Both the position numbers and the translations under genes were made by a program. This document shows, one piece after another, positions 1 to 11,323 of a DNA stretch of 64,000 nucleotides; position 1 is the stretch's first letter, and the number at the start of each line of letters is the position of its first letter. The DNA comes from Cranoglanis bouderius (taxonomy: Eukaryota; Chordata; Actinopteri; Siluriformes; Cranoglanididae), in the NCBI GenBank assembly GCA_023630585.1, contig CM042544.1, positions 16,327,756 to 16,391,755 on the forward strand, in the 5' to 3' direction. The notes beneath the pieces were generated by a model, which was not told the origin of the DNA, did not search any database, and worked only from the letters and a program-made list of their open reading frames with translations.

Positions 1-2105
1 TTCACCAGGCAGCATGCTGATACATGTATAATCACACAAGGAAGAATATACTGTATTAATTCACAGTTGTTTTTTTCTCCCTGGGATGGTGTTTCCATGT
101 ACTCTGCGTCAATTCCAGTAGATGTTTTTTTTTTGTTTTTTTTGACAGAATATTCACTCGGTCATGATAGTGCATGAATTGACATGTTCATGACGTGGGT
201 ACCATGACTCTCTTCTTAGTCATCGAGTCTGTACAGGATCCATAACACATATTTTTCTATGGCAAAACAATCCATAGTGATTGTGGATGGAAGGGAACCT
301 GGAAAAGTGAACAATCTAAAGTTAGTGTTGAAGTTAAGTGGAGCGGACAACTGAAAGATTTTTAGTCCATCCTGTGTACACACATACACAGTTTAATAAT
401 GATGCAACATTGATAAGTGTATCATATCCAAAAAGAGGTTGGTTAAACGCAGTCTAACTTGGTTCACATGTACATGTACAGCCGTGGCCAAAAGTTTTGA
501 GAATGACACAAATATTAATTTTCACAAAGTCTTCTGCTTCAGTGTTTTTAGATCTTTTTGTCAGATGTTACTAACTGTTACTGAAGTATAAACACAAGCA
601 TTTCATAAGTGTCAATGGCTTTTATTGACAATTACATGAAGTTTATGCAAAGAGTCAATATTTGCAGTGTTGACCCTTCTTTTTCAAGACCTCTGCAATT
701 CGCCCTGGCATGCTGTCAGTCAACTTCTGGGCCACATCCTGACTGATGGCGGCCCATTCTTGCATAATCAATGCTTGGAATTTGTGGGTTTTTGTTTGTC
801 TACCCGCCTGTTGAGGATTGACCACAAATTCTCAGTGGGATTAAGGTCTGGGGAGTTTCCTGGCCATGGACCCAAAATATCGATGTTTTGTTCCCCGAGC
901 CACTTCGTTATCCCTTTTGCCTTGTGGCAAGGTGCCCCATCATGCTGGAAAAGGCATTGTTCGTCACCAAACTGTTCTCGGATGGTTGGGAGAAGTTGCT
1001 CTCTGAGGATGTTTTTGTACCATTCTTTATTCATGGCTGTGTTCTTATGCAAAATTGTGAGTGAGCCCATTCCCTTGGCTGAGAAGCAACCCCACACATG
1101 AGTGGTCTCAGGATGCTTTACTGTTGGCATGACACAGGACTGATGGTAGCGCTCACCTTTTCTTCTCCGGACAAGCTTTTTTCCATATAACCATAGTTAA
1201 CAGAGGAAGAACAATAATTTCAAGCACCACCCTCCTTTTAAAGCTTCCAGTCTGTTATTCTAACTCAATCAGCATGACGGAGTGATCTCCAGCCTTGTCC
1301 TCGTTAACACTCTCACCTGTGTTAATGAGAGAATCACTGACATGATGTCAGCTGGTCCTTTTGTGGAAGGGCTGAAATGCAGTGGACATGGTTTTTTTTG
1401 GGGATTAAGTTCATTTTCATGGCAAAGAGGGACTTTGAAATTAATTTCAATTCCTCTGATCACTCTTCATAACATTCTGGAGTATATGCAAATTGCCATC
1501 ATAAAAACGGAGGCAGCAGACTTTGTAAAAAAATTAATATTTGTGTCATTCTCAAAACTTTTGGCCACGGCTGTAGGATGCCAATAGCTACCCATAATCC
1601 AACTATCTGGTGTTACAAAGAAGAGGATGGGTTCCATTTTGAGTCAGGTCCTTCTCAAAGTTTCTTCCTCCTTTTGTCTCAGAATTTTTTCCTTGTCATT
1701 ATCATTTTCTTTCTCGTTAGAGATTTAACTCTACATCCAGATTTATGTAAATTGCTTTGCTAAAATCACCATGCAAATAAAATTGAATTGAATTGAACCT
1801 CAGATATCAAAGCCAGATTTGGACTCATGAATGATTGTGCTTTACACAGTCAGAATGTGAATTACAATTCAGGGTAATCTCTGTGGGAGTGAGAGGAAAT
1901 CAGACATTTTGTGGTTTTGGCTCTCTGCCTCAACACATTGCATTTGAACTGAACCCATGACTAGTGCAAGACGTCAGCTTTAATTTAGTCAGTGCACCTT
2001 CACTAGGCTAGTAAATATTTGACACTAAAATATCGTTCGTTCATGATCTCATTTGCCATGTTTTGATACAGTGACTGAATTTTCTGATGTCTGTGTTTTC
2101 CACAG
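1..2105 (+). other. flcn intron (partial), mostly repeats
   Basis: This stretch lies upstream of the first flcn exon in the window and is read as intron. It holds a dead Tc1-like element (479-1573, listed separately). Bases 1-478 and 1576-2105 show no coding exon, only T-rich tracts such as 130-150. Confidence 0.6.
479..1573 (-). mobile_element. Tc1-like DNA transposon, internally deleted
   Basis: The ends are inverted copies of CAGCCGTGGCCAAAAGTTTT, with TA on both sides (477-478 and 1574-1575), the Tc1/mariner target duplication. On the minus strand 768-1130 encodes the C-terminal half of a Tc1 transposase: a WGCFSAKG motif, the second catalytic Asp in FQHDGAPCHKA and the catalytic Glu in NPTENLW. 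The N-terminal DNA-binding half and first Asp are missing, probably by internal deletion around 1180-1260. At about 1.1 kb it is shorter than a normal Tc1 element (1.4-1.6 kb). It cannot encode its own transposase. Confidence 0.85.
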
Positions 2106-5100
2106 AACAAGAAGAGGAGATGAATGCTGAGGGAGGAGACAGTATAGCTCAGGACAGCCAGTCAGACACCACACAGGACAGAGATTTTCTGTGTGGTGAT
2201 GATGGAAAAGATGAAGAGCCTCTTGGTCCAAAATTCAAATCTCTGAGACATTTACGACAGGTAGATTCATGTTAAAACCCTTAGTTCTGTGAGATTTAAA
2301 TTCAGTTGCCATTTTGCAAATCTATTTTTATTTGAATTGATTGGCAGATCCTTGGTGTGGGAGAGTTCAGACAGCTGGCATGGCATGTGCTGATGGGAAA
2401 CCAAGTAATATGGAGAGGGCAGGACTGTGGTCTTATCCAGTCAGCTTTTAACATGCTCAAGGTGAGTTAATCACAAATGTAAATATTAAATTGCCCCAAA
2501 TTGAAACAAAAAAAATGTAGTTGTTGCTACAGGTTCATTGTTTAAAACATAATCAGTGCTAAGCTTTTCCTAAGAAGGCTTGGCAAGTGAAAAGCATAAC
2601 AATCACAAAAACCGATTTGGTTCTGCAGTGGGCCTGCTTGTCTATAATGGGTTGTTTTTTTTATAATGGTACAGCTTTAAAATTCCATATAACAGTTCTG
2701 CTTTTGATCTCTGGCTGCTCTTTTTTCCCCAACAGGCTTTGCTCCCAGTTGGTTGTGTTCGTGTGGTGCCTTACAGTACACAATATGAAGAAGCATATCG
2801 ATGCAATTTCCTGGGTCTGAGCCCTGACGTGCAAATCCCAGCTCATGTCACTTCCTCAGGTATGGCCACTATACCATTATACACTGCAAAACAAAAGTAA
2901 CACATAAGTCAAAGGTACACCTTCCACATGACCTTATGATTAATTCCGTAACAGCTTTTTCTCTATTGGACATTAAAGCAAGGCAATATTGCAGTTATAT
3001 TTTGATGATTGCAATTAATTAATTAATCCTGATTAATCATGAAATTTAGCAGATGGATCACCTTCTTGGTAAGTAAATGGTGAGAATGCATTTGGTAATC
3101 AGTTGCCTTTACCCTTGCCTTTAGCTTTTATCTTCCGTGGTTGGCAGGTGACCAAATTGGGGAGAAATTGGGGCGAAAAGAATTGACAGGGATGTTCCAA
3201 GTACTAAAGATAAATAATACCATCCTAGTCATTCAAGTTTTGCACTAGTGACTGGAATGTCGAGTTTAAAACACAGAACTGACCAAGAGCCACTGTTGGG
3301 TTCATGTGCAAGATTAGATTCTGCCTCACTTGTAAAGAAGTAAATTAAACAAAATGATATTTCAGTAAACGGTGCATACCTTTTATAGGATTTGGCACCA
3401 GAGGTCGGACAGTGACGTGTAACACGTGGTCTATAGCTATTGTACCTGTGTTAGTGTTAAACTGTATTCCTTCTCTTTCAGAGTTCATGGTGTTGGTAGA
3501 GGTGCTGAATGTGGAACAGAGCAGAACACATCCTGCACACAGTGATGATGTCCTTTCACTGTACCAGTTCAATATCAGCAGTGCTAATACACAACCGACA
3601 GACAAAGGTGAACACTGTGAAACAATTCACACACAAATACATGTGAAGCTCACCTAATGGCATGATGTATAGTGTTATGTTTCTTTCTCTTCTACTATAA
3701 ATCTGCAGGACCGACACTGTTGAATAAGATCGATCTGGCACTGGCTAATGAGAATCTGTCTGTGGATGTGGTGTCTCATTGTCTGCTGTGTCTGAAGGAG
3801 GAGTGGATGAAGTCAGTGCAACCCTAACTCTTTAAAACTATGGCTTTAGCACTGTTCGGACGGGACATGTCTTCTAAACTTAGTTTCAGTTGCAATTCGT
3901 ATCACCCGACATCTGTGATTCCATGTACCGATTCAGACGGGACGAACATCTACCATGTTTATTACAGGGGTGGGAGTGTCTGTTTTGTACATCTGGGCGT
4001 CGCAGAAGACCACGTGTTCTGGATGCGTGCATTGCGTGCAGAAGTACTTTTAAATTTAAAAAGTTAAATTTCTTAATTTATTGATTGAATTTTAATGTTG
4101 AATAATTAAAATTGGTTATTAAAATAAACTTCAAGATTTTATGGAACTAACTGCTTATAATAAACCCACTGAAAACATGATTACTTATATAATTAAAAAA
4201 TTATATAATTGAGTGTAGAAATGAAGGTTGGTAATCACCTGACACTGATATTCCAGTGACTAGTCTTAACAATTTATGTGGCTCTTCTTATTGATTTTAT
4301 TTCTTATTTCGCAAAAACATGTACAGTGAGGGGAAAAAAGTATTTGATCCCCTGCTGATTTTGTACGTTTGCCCACTGACAAAGAAATGATCAGTCTATA
4401 ATTTAATGGTAGGTATATTTTAACAGTGAGAGACAGAATAACAATAAAAAAAATCCAGAAAAACACATTTCAAAAAAAGTTATAAATTGATTTGCATTTT
4501 AATGAGGGAAATAAGTATTTGATCCCCTATCAATCAGCAAGATTTCTGGCTCCCAGGTGTCTATTACACAGGTAACGAGCTGACATTAGGAGCACTCTCT
4601 TAAAGGGGGTGCCCCTAATCTCAGCTTTATACCTGTATAAAAGACACCTGTCCACAGAAGCAATCAATCAGATTCCAAACTCTCCACCATGGCCAAGACC
4701 AAAGAGCTGTCCAAGGATGTTAGGGACAAGTTTGTAGACCTACACAAGGCTGGAATGGGCTACAAGACCATCGCCAAGCAGCTTGGTGAGAAGGTGACAA
4801 CAGTTGGTGCGATTATTCGCAAATGGAAGAAACTGTCAGTCTCCCTCGGTCTGGGGCTCCATGCAAGATCTCACCTCGTGGAGTTTCAATGATCATGAGA
4901 ATGGTGAGGAATCAGCCCAGAACTACACAGGAGGATCTTGTTAATGATCTCAAGGCAGCTGGGACCATAGTCACCAGGAAAACAATTGGTAACACACTAC
5001 GCCGTGAAGGACCGAAATCCTGCAGCGCCCGCAAGGTCCCGCTGCTCAAGAAAGCACATGTACAGGCCCGTCAGAAGTTTGCCTGAATGATTCAGAGGAG

Positions 5101-6574
5101 AACTGGGTGAAAGTGTTGTGGTCAGATGAGACCAAAATTGAGACATGGAGGGGGGAACATTATGCTTTGGGGGTGTTTTTCTGCTAAGGGGGACAGGACA
5201 ACTGTACCGCATCAAAGGGACGATGGACAGGGCCATGTACCATCAAATCTTGGGTGAGAACCTCCTTCCCTCAGCCAGGGCATTGAAAATGGGTCGTGGA
5301 TGGGTATTCCAGCATGACAATGACCCAAAACACGCAGCCAAGGCAACAAAGAAGTGGCTCAAGAAGAAGCACATTAAGGTCCTGGAGTGACCTAGCCAGT
5401 CTCCAGACCTTAATCCCATAGAAAATCTCTGGAGGGAGCTGAAGGTTCGAGTTGCCAAACGTCAGCCTCGAGACCTTAATGACTTGGAGAGGATCTGCAA
5501 AGAGGAGTGGGACAAAATCCCTCCTGAGATGTGTGCAAACTACAAGAAACGTCTGACCTCTGTGATTGCCAACAAGGGTTTTGCCACCAAGTACTAATTT
5601 GAAGGGGTCAAATACTTATTTCCCTCATTAAAATGCAATTCAATTTATAACTTTTTTTGAAATGTGTGTTTCTGGATTTTTTTGTTGTTATTCTGTCTCT
5701 GTGTTAAAATATACCTACCATTTAAAATTATAGACTGATCATTTCTTTGTCAGTGGGCAAACGTACAAAATCAGCAGGGGATCAAATACTTTTTTCCCTC
5801 ACTGTACATCCCTACTCAATTGCACGCAGCAAGCAGAAAACGGGTGCGTAGGAGCTTCTACGGTAATTCACGTTGGCCAAAACGCACAAGGAAAAGCGTT
5901 GTGGAAAAATATTATCGGCAATCACAGACATTCGCATTTGGATGGGATTAGATTTCTCAGAGGATCACTGAGTTAGTCGAAAAACAGTAGGTAATTTGCT
6001 CTGGAAGTTTTACAGAGGTTGTGTGAGGAAAAACACAGACTTGTCAGATTCGGACGGGATTAAAATCGCGAAGTACGTCTGTGAAACATGAATTTCTCTA
6101 ACGTCCCCCTGGAGAACTAGTCCCGTCTGAATAGTGCTTTATACTCGTATTACTTGTCGAGTTATAAGTTACCCTTAAAATACTTTACAAGATAAATAAA
6201 TACGTTGACTTCTATTTTTGAAACAGGGTACCTAGTTACAGAGAACTTTTTTCGGATGCTGAATGCAGTGATTAGCGTCACTGCTGATGCAAACACAAGC
6301 TGGTAGGAAGTCCGGTGTTTAATGAGCGTTCTAACATTCTCCTCACTTCCTTCCTTCTTTTTCTAGTAAAGTGAAAGTGCTGTTTAAGTTCTCTAAGGTG
6401 GATGGAAGAGGTAGGGAGGACACGCAGAAGGTTTTAGCCCTGCTGGGGGCCACTGGATATGGAGAAGAGGATAACGTGCGTCTCCTTAAGTTCTGGATGA
6501 CAGGATTGAGCAAGACATACAAGAGCCATCTAATGACCGCCGTCCGAGGAGTAGAGAGAACACTGAGTCAATAA
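2106..6574 (+). CDS. flcn: folliculin, C-terminal exons (5' exons outside window)
   Basis: Folliculin is the tumour suppressor that works with FNIP1/2 at the lysosome as a GAP for RagC/D, in mTORC1 and AMPK signalling. Six coding exons are seen, each with AG/GT borders and matching phase: 2106-2260, 2348-2461, 2736-2859, 3482-3607, 3709-3811 and 6367-6574. The first encodes an acidic low-complexity loop ending in KFKSLRHLRQ. The rest encode the C-terminal DENN-type domain, with family-typical stretches LAWHVLMGNQVIW, YEEAYRCNFLGLSP, NLSVDVV, CLKEEWMNKVKVLFKF and LLKFWMTGLSKTYKSHLM. About 276 codons are present, roughly the last half of the usual ~580-residue protein. The stop at 6572-6574 follows VERTLSQ. 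The upstream exons lie before base 1. The last intron (2.6 kb) is enlarged by two nested transposons. I see no frameshift or lost splice site, so the gene looks functional. Confidence 0.95.
3848..6138. mobile_element. inverted-repeat DNA transposon interrupted by a Tc1 element
   Basis: Bases 3848-3866 (AGCACTGTTCGGACGGGAC) and the reverse complement of 6120-6138 (AGCACTATTCAGACGGGAC) match at 17 of 19 positions. After removing the Tc1 insertion at 4324-5804 the element is about 0.8 kb, with no transposase seen. A related end may occur at 8833-8860, with a similar internal stretch near 8900. The superfamily is not clear because I find no convincing target duplication. The whole element sits in the last flcn intron. 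Confidence 0.55.
4324..5804 (+). mobile_element. Tc1-like DNA transposon, copy A (defective)
   Basis: TA flanks (4322-4323, 5805-5806) and long inverted ends beginning CAGTGAGGGGAAAAAAGTAT mark a Tc1-family element. Each end carries a second inner repeat near AAATAAGTATTTGATCCCC, the IR/DR arrangement. Transposase remnants run from the ATG at 4689 (MAKTKELSKDVRDK, helix-turn-helix KTIAKQLGEKVTTVGAIIRKW) to the stop near 5597 (NKGFATKY). Lesions: a frameshift near 4830; a frame break at KFA/TGA near 5083; a deletion after the first catalytic Asp region (near 5140), removing the ELFGINSTRRVWK segment; and an in-frame TGA near 5388 in place of the Trp codon of the LEWPSQSP motif. Confidence 0.9.
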
Positions 6575-7625
6575 GTGTGTGAGAGAGAGAGAGAGAACCT
6601 CAGCACTGCTCCAAAAGCGTTCCGTTGTGTATAGGTGTTGCGGGTTGTTTTGAAGGAGTTATTGTATTGCATCATGTGTTTTATGGGTGAATTAAAAATG
6701 TCTGTGTGATGTAGCCACTTGCAAAACTGTTCAGTTACTTGGAGATTTTCAGCTGTCACATTCTTACAGATTTATGTCAATCCTGACAATAGGAGGGATG
6801 CACATTATTCGATTCGTTATCAAATCTTTGACTTTGGCATTGTTATTGCAAAAGTCTATTTTATTTCTTTAAGAAGGTTCCTTTCTTTGCTTTTAGCCCA
6901 AAGGCCAAGTACATATAACAAGCACCACCCTGCATTAGACAGGTGTTATAACTTGCACATGATTTTTAATCTCGCCACACGTATTTCCTGCGTATTAATT
7001 TTAAGCTCTTGTGTGCTGTTTACAAAAGTTGAGATGGACTACTGTAATTATTGTTTTCATCCTCACAGAGCTTGTAGATATTTAATTCTTGCTCCTGGAT
7101 TCTGAGAGATTACTTAAGTTATTAAGGTTATTAAAGAAAGAATCTATTTACTTTTCCTAACCGATGCCATTTGATAAACTGAGTAGTCATTGTACCATCT
7201 GCATTACCTCTGTGCTGTTTAAAGCACAAGCCTTATTTATTTTATATATTTATGCAGCTGGTGTATTTCAGTTTATGATTTAGAAGAAAAACTACAAGAT
7301 ATGCTCATATTCTGTATGCATGGAACATTTGTCGAAAAATGGTTGAATGGTGTTGTCATGTAGCAGGATTTTGAAAATCACTTCTGGTAAAACTGTATAT
7401 GCAGAATCAAACTCATTTCAATCCAAGTAGGACAGTGGCTGTGTTTATACAAGTGTTTTAGTGAGAGAACTTGAATGAGTCGTTTGTTTTGCACCTTCAA
7501 TGATTTCTCTGTTAACTTGACTTATACTTAGAATGTCTGTGTGTCATACTTTGTAACTTGCTGTTGACATTAGTCTTTTACTGTAAATGGAAATGCTAAA
7601 TAAACAAATGTTGCTTGTAAACAAG
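6575..7625 (+). other. flcn: flcn 3' untranslated region with poly(A) signal
   Basis: About one kilobase of AT-rich, non-coding sequence follows the flcn stop. An AATAAA hexamer at 7599-7604, followed by a GT-rich stretch (TGTTGCTTGTAAACAAGTGT), is the best candidate cleavage and polyadenylation signal. A short GAGAGA run lies at 6582-6595. The open frame of 128 codons at 6719-7105 lies wholly inside this region and has no recognisable domain, so I do not call it a gene. Confidence 0.6.
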
Positions 7626-8264
7626 TGTTCACTCTCCTAAACCATCTTGAGGTGATGTTGATTGAAAGGATCATTTTTCTTATTTGTTCTCCCTCCCATT
7701 CCCTCAATTTGTGTTTGTGTATGTAACAACCTTAAACTCTTATAAAGAAGCCACAATGTTTTAAAATAATATAAAATAATTCCAAGAACTAACCGACAGG
7801 ATTCAGTAATTATATGTAAAGACTAGCATGTATTTATATTCTTTGTATTTATTACGATCTTTTTGAGTTATAGATACAGGTAATTGATACAACTACAATG
7901 AGCGCTAATAGTGTGTCTAAGCTTTATATATTGGTGTGCTGATACCTTATAATTATAATAAAAACAAATAAGTACCAGCGTACAGACTACTTCATTTAAA
8001 ACCTTTGTGATTTTTCTGGCTGACTGCCCTGTCATTCTTTTCCTCCTCCCTTTAGACACGTCTCCAGGTGAAATTAGCCAGCTATATCACAAGAGAGTAA
8101 TTCAAGTGTGTGGAAGGTACCACAGATATTTACTTTAGTATAGCCTGGAAAAAGGGGTGCTCAAGAATTTTTGGTTGGGTAATGGATCTTTAACCATTCT
8201 TTCAGGTCCTTTAACCTTTATGTAAGGCTGTAGGGTTCTACACGGAGCCTTTAAGGGTTAACCA
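7626..8264. other. intergenic, no gene seen
   Basis: AT-rich sequence between the flcn poly(A) signal and the transposon nest. No exon-like open frame or clear repeat end was recognised. The 63-codon minus-strand frame at 7868-8059 is low-complexity and unsupported. Confidence 0.4.
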
Positions 8265-8524
8265 CACTCTCGGAAATAAAGGTACAAAACGGTACATTTT
8301 CTTGTCACTGGGTGGTACCGTCAAGGGCACTCTTGTACCTTTAGAACGTACTGTATTTTTTACCTGGAAAGGTGCATATGATGTACCATTAATTTGGTTT
8401 TAGAGGAAACCGTTCGAGGTACAGCACTGCACAAAAGTCAGAGACAACCCTTGTATTTTCAGTACTTATTGTTAATTATTTGGTGGCAAACAATAATGAT
8501 GGTAAATTGTACAATATGTTAATT

Positions 8525-8834
8525 CCATTTTCTGTACCGCTTATCCTACACAGGGTGGCGGGGAAGCCTATTCGAGGGGACTTGGGGCACAAGGTGGGGG
8601 ACACCCTGGAGGGGGTGCCAACCCATTGTAAAGCACAATCGCACACACATTCACACACTTCGGACAATTTGGAAGTGCCAATCAGCCTACATCGCATGTC
8701 TTTGGATTGGGGGAGGAAGGAAGAAAAAGGAAGGGAGGAAACCCACGAGGAGAACATGTAAGCTCTGCACACAAAGTGCAGAGGTAGGATTTGAACCCCC
8801 AACCCTGGAGGCACATGTGTTAACCACTAAAGTG
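8525..8834 (-). repeat. tRNA-derived SINE, copy 1
   Basis: This is the reverse complement of the SINE also seen at 12964-13264 and 50131-50483. It shares the GTTGGCACCC, CCAAAGACATGC-like and GTTCTCCTCGTGGG-like blocks and ends in the reversed tRNA-like head, with AACCACTAAAGTG near 8820-8834. The B-box is degraded (GGATTTGAACC in this orientation). Confidence 0.6.
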
Positions 8835-9187
8835 CTATTCAGACTAGTTGTATATGGAGAGGTTAGGTAATTATGTCATAATTACCAGAGCTTCTCTGTG
8901 ATTTTAATCCCGTGCGAACTGGTCATGTCAGTTATTTTTCCATACTTTTTCCAGACTGAGCGTTCCAGCGTCTTTTATAAAACTTTTATAAAATGGCCTG
9001 TATCAATAACCCCGGGTTAAATTAATCCTGAGTGAATCGACCTTAAGCCACAGTGCCCCCCTTTCAATCAAACAGCCGTGCAAGTTTCCCATCATTGCAT
9101 TCATTTGTTGCATGAATAAGCACTGCGTGGCTGTTTGACATTTTCCCACATTATTGTTTGCTGCCAAATAACTAACAATGAGTACTG

Positions 9188-10255
9188 GGAGAAGGAGTAC
9201 AGAGAGGAGGTGAACCACCTCGCAGAATAGTATAGACAACAGTCTAGCTCTTAATGTTGATAAGACTAAAGAGATGATTGTCGACTTCAGGAGAACCCAA
9301 GTGCACATCATCATTGCACCATTCCATTGTACATCAATGGAACAACTGTGGAGAGAGTCAAATGCTCCAGTTTCTTGGTGTGCACATGACTAAGGACCTC
9401 TCCTGTCTCTCAACACCAGCTGCCTAGTCAAGGAGGCCCAGCAGCACCCCCACTTCCTGCAGATGCTGAAGAGAGACAAACTCCTCCCTCCCATCCTCAC
9501 TTCCTTCTACAGAGGGACAATAGAGAGCATCCTGACCAGCTGTTTCACTGTGTGATACCAGAACTGCACAGCCTCAGACCACAAGACCCTACAGCAAATT
9601 GTGAGGACAGCTACAAAGATCATCGGGGTCTCTCTACCCACCATCGACACCTCCTTCAGCAACCGCTGCATGAGGGGTCTACTGGTGGCTTTGCGGAGGA
9701 CACCTCTCACCACTCTCATGGACTATTCACCCTCCTGCCTTCTGGCAGAAGGTACAGGAGCATCCGTGCCACCACCAGCAGACTCCGCAACAGTTTCTTC
9801 CCTGAGGCAGTCAGATTACTCAACACCCCTCCCAACGCTCACCTGGGCTAGCCGAACACCTAACCCGGTAAGACTCATACCACTGCACTAATCCAGTAAG
9901 ACTCAGTACTACTGCACACTGCACTTTACATAGCTGCATCAGTCACTTTGTACAGTACTATGGAACTCGTTTTTGCTGCCAGTATCGCTGCTATACTTGT
10001 GCTGCTACATTACACAATAGCTTACAGTTACAGTCCATGTTTACAGTTTACAGTCCATATTCTGTGTATCTATTGTCTTGTGTATTTATTCTCTTGCACT
10101 CATCTCACACTGTTATGTATTTGCACTTTACGTAGTCTTATGTACTGTTCCGTGTTGCACCATGGTCCTGAAGAAACATCATTTTGTTCCAATGTATACA
10201 AGCTATGTAGAGGAATGACAGTAAAAACCCACTTGACTTGACTTGACTTGAATGG
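9188..10255 (+). mobile_element. non-LTR retrotransposon 3' fragment (L2/CR1-like)
   Basis: Conceptual frames encode the C-terminal part of a LINE reverse transcriptase: the TKEMIVDFRR region near 9260, a INGTTVERVK block near 9340, FYRGTIESILTSC near 9510, and the terminal LLPSGRRYRSIRATTSRLRN then SFFPEAVRLLN block near 9740-9830. Frames shift several times. It is 5'-truncated and ends in a (TTGAC)n tail near 10229-10252, a typical LINE 3' end made of short tandem repeats. It inserted into the right arm of the element at 8422-10304. The clade is my judgement from protein motifs. Confidence 0.7.
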
Positions 10256-10440
10256 CCATTTTATTGAAAATAAAAGGGTGGCCTTTGACTTTTGCACAGT
10301 GCTGTAAGATCCAATATTTTGTACCTTAAATTATTTTTTACCGGTGTAAAAATACACACTAAAAGGTACAAAAGATGTACCATTGATGGAACTACACCAG
10401 TGACTGGAAAATACAGTTTGGTATCTTTATTTCTGAGAAT

Positions 10441-11323
10441 GCACAGGGACAAACAACAACAAAACAAATACAGTGGAAGTGTGCATAAGGGTATTACTAA
10501 TTACCCCAGCAGTGGCCTATTACTTCTGATCCAACAAAATTTGTAGGGTTCGCCACCAAATTGGGTCACTTCACAAAGAGCACATGATGCCCCAGAATGA
10601 CTTAGCATAAATGTGATGTCTCAGCCCAAAGAGATGACTAACACACACACTCCTTCCTAGTCACTGACCCCACAGGACCCTTTCGTGGAGGGGGCTGAAA
10701 TGGAAAACAGAAGGCCTAACTGCATGTCTGGGCCTGTGCATGCTTTCAGCCCTACTAAGAGCTGAAACGGAGCGGAGGAGGGGAGAACTGATTTACTCTC
10801 TTAAGAAGGGAAGGGGAGGAGAGGGAGCTGAGAGAGGGTTGGTAGTGGCTGGAGTCTCCAGGACTTGCATACTGGGGCTGCTGTGATTAGGACAGGGCTG
10901 AATGAAGAAGAGAAGAGAGAGGGGGAGGCAAGGGGGCACAGAGTGAAAGTAAAAACGAAAGAGGATATCTGAAAAGAGTGTGGAAAGTACCAGAAGGGCA
11001 GCACACAAGTCTCAGAAGGGACAGACAGACAGAGAGAGAGAGAGGGAGGTGTGTGCTCGTGATCAGAACATAACTGCGCGGTTACTCACGCACACGGAAA
11101 GCGGCTCTGAATTTACCGACAGTCATTGAACTTTTACTCGCCATAAAGTGGGACGTCATAAAAAAAACAAAGCATGATGGGTAACACACAGCGGATTGGC
11201 CGGTAGAAGCATGTTACCCACAGGTAAGCCTTACTCACATGCGGGCTTTCAAATAACACAGTTACAGTAAAGACACCGAGCAGAGACGTGTTATTGGATA
11301 TATGGATATAATCTTGTCTGAAA
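10441..11323 (+). promoter_or_regulatory. upstream region of the cytokine-like gene
   Basis: Bases 10441-10680 hold nothing recognisable. From about 10780 the sequence becomes purine-rich (GAGAGA tracts at 10814-10835, 10910-10925 and 11030-11045) and GC-richer than its surroundings. A motif with two spaced GAAA cores (GTGAAAGTAAAAACGAAAG, 10943-10962) resembles an interferon-response or IRF site. Bases 11128-11323 are repeated upstream of the damaged second exon 1 copy at 13838. No clear TATA box or transcription start could be fixed. Confidence 0.35.

Larger units (their letters stand above)
8422..10304. mobile_element. Tc1/mariner-type non-autonomous element, itself interrupted
   Basis: The ends CAGCACTGCACAAAAGTCAG and its inverted counterpart TTTGCACAGTGCTG are flanked by TA (8420-8421, 10305-10306). 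Inner inverted sequence continues: AGTACTTATTGTTAATTATT at 8461 pairs with the stretch ending at 9187. The right arm is split by a LINE fragment (9188 to about 10255) and the centre carries a SINE (8525-8834). It sits inside the outer MITE. Confidence 0.6.
8265..10440. mobile_element. outer MITE of a nested transposon cluster
   Basis: The left end CTCTCGGAAATAAAGGTAC (from about 8270) and the right end GGTATCTTTATTTCTGAGAA (to about 10440) are imperfect inverted copies, with GGTAC-rich inner sequence on both sides. Fragments of the same family appear near 12595-12680, 13260-13349 and 16117-16172. It is split by the element at 8422-10304. No coding capacity is seen, so it is a non-autonomous element; the superfamily is uncertain. 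Confidence 0.5.

Noticed and set aside
3840..4084. Two overlapping 64-75 codon frames
   Set aside because: They lie in the flcn intron inside an inverted-repeat transposon and have no homology I recognise.
9507..9891. Open frames of 70-99 codons on both strands
   Set aside because: Pieces of a 5'-truncated LINE reverse transcriptase and its shadows.
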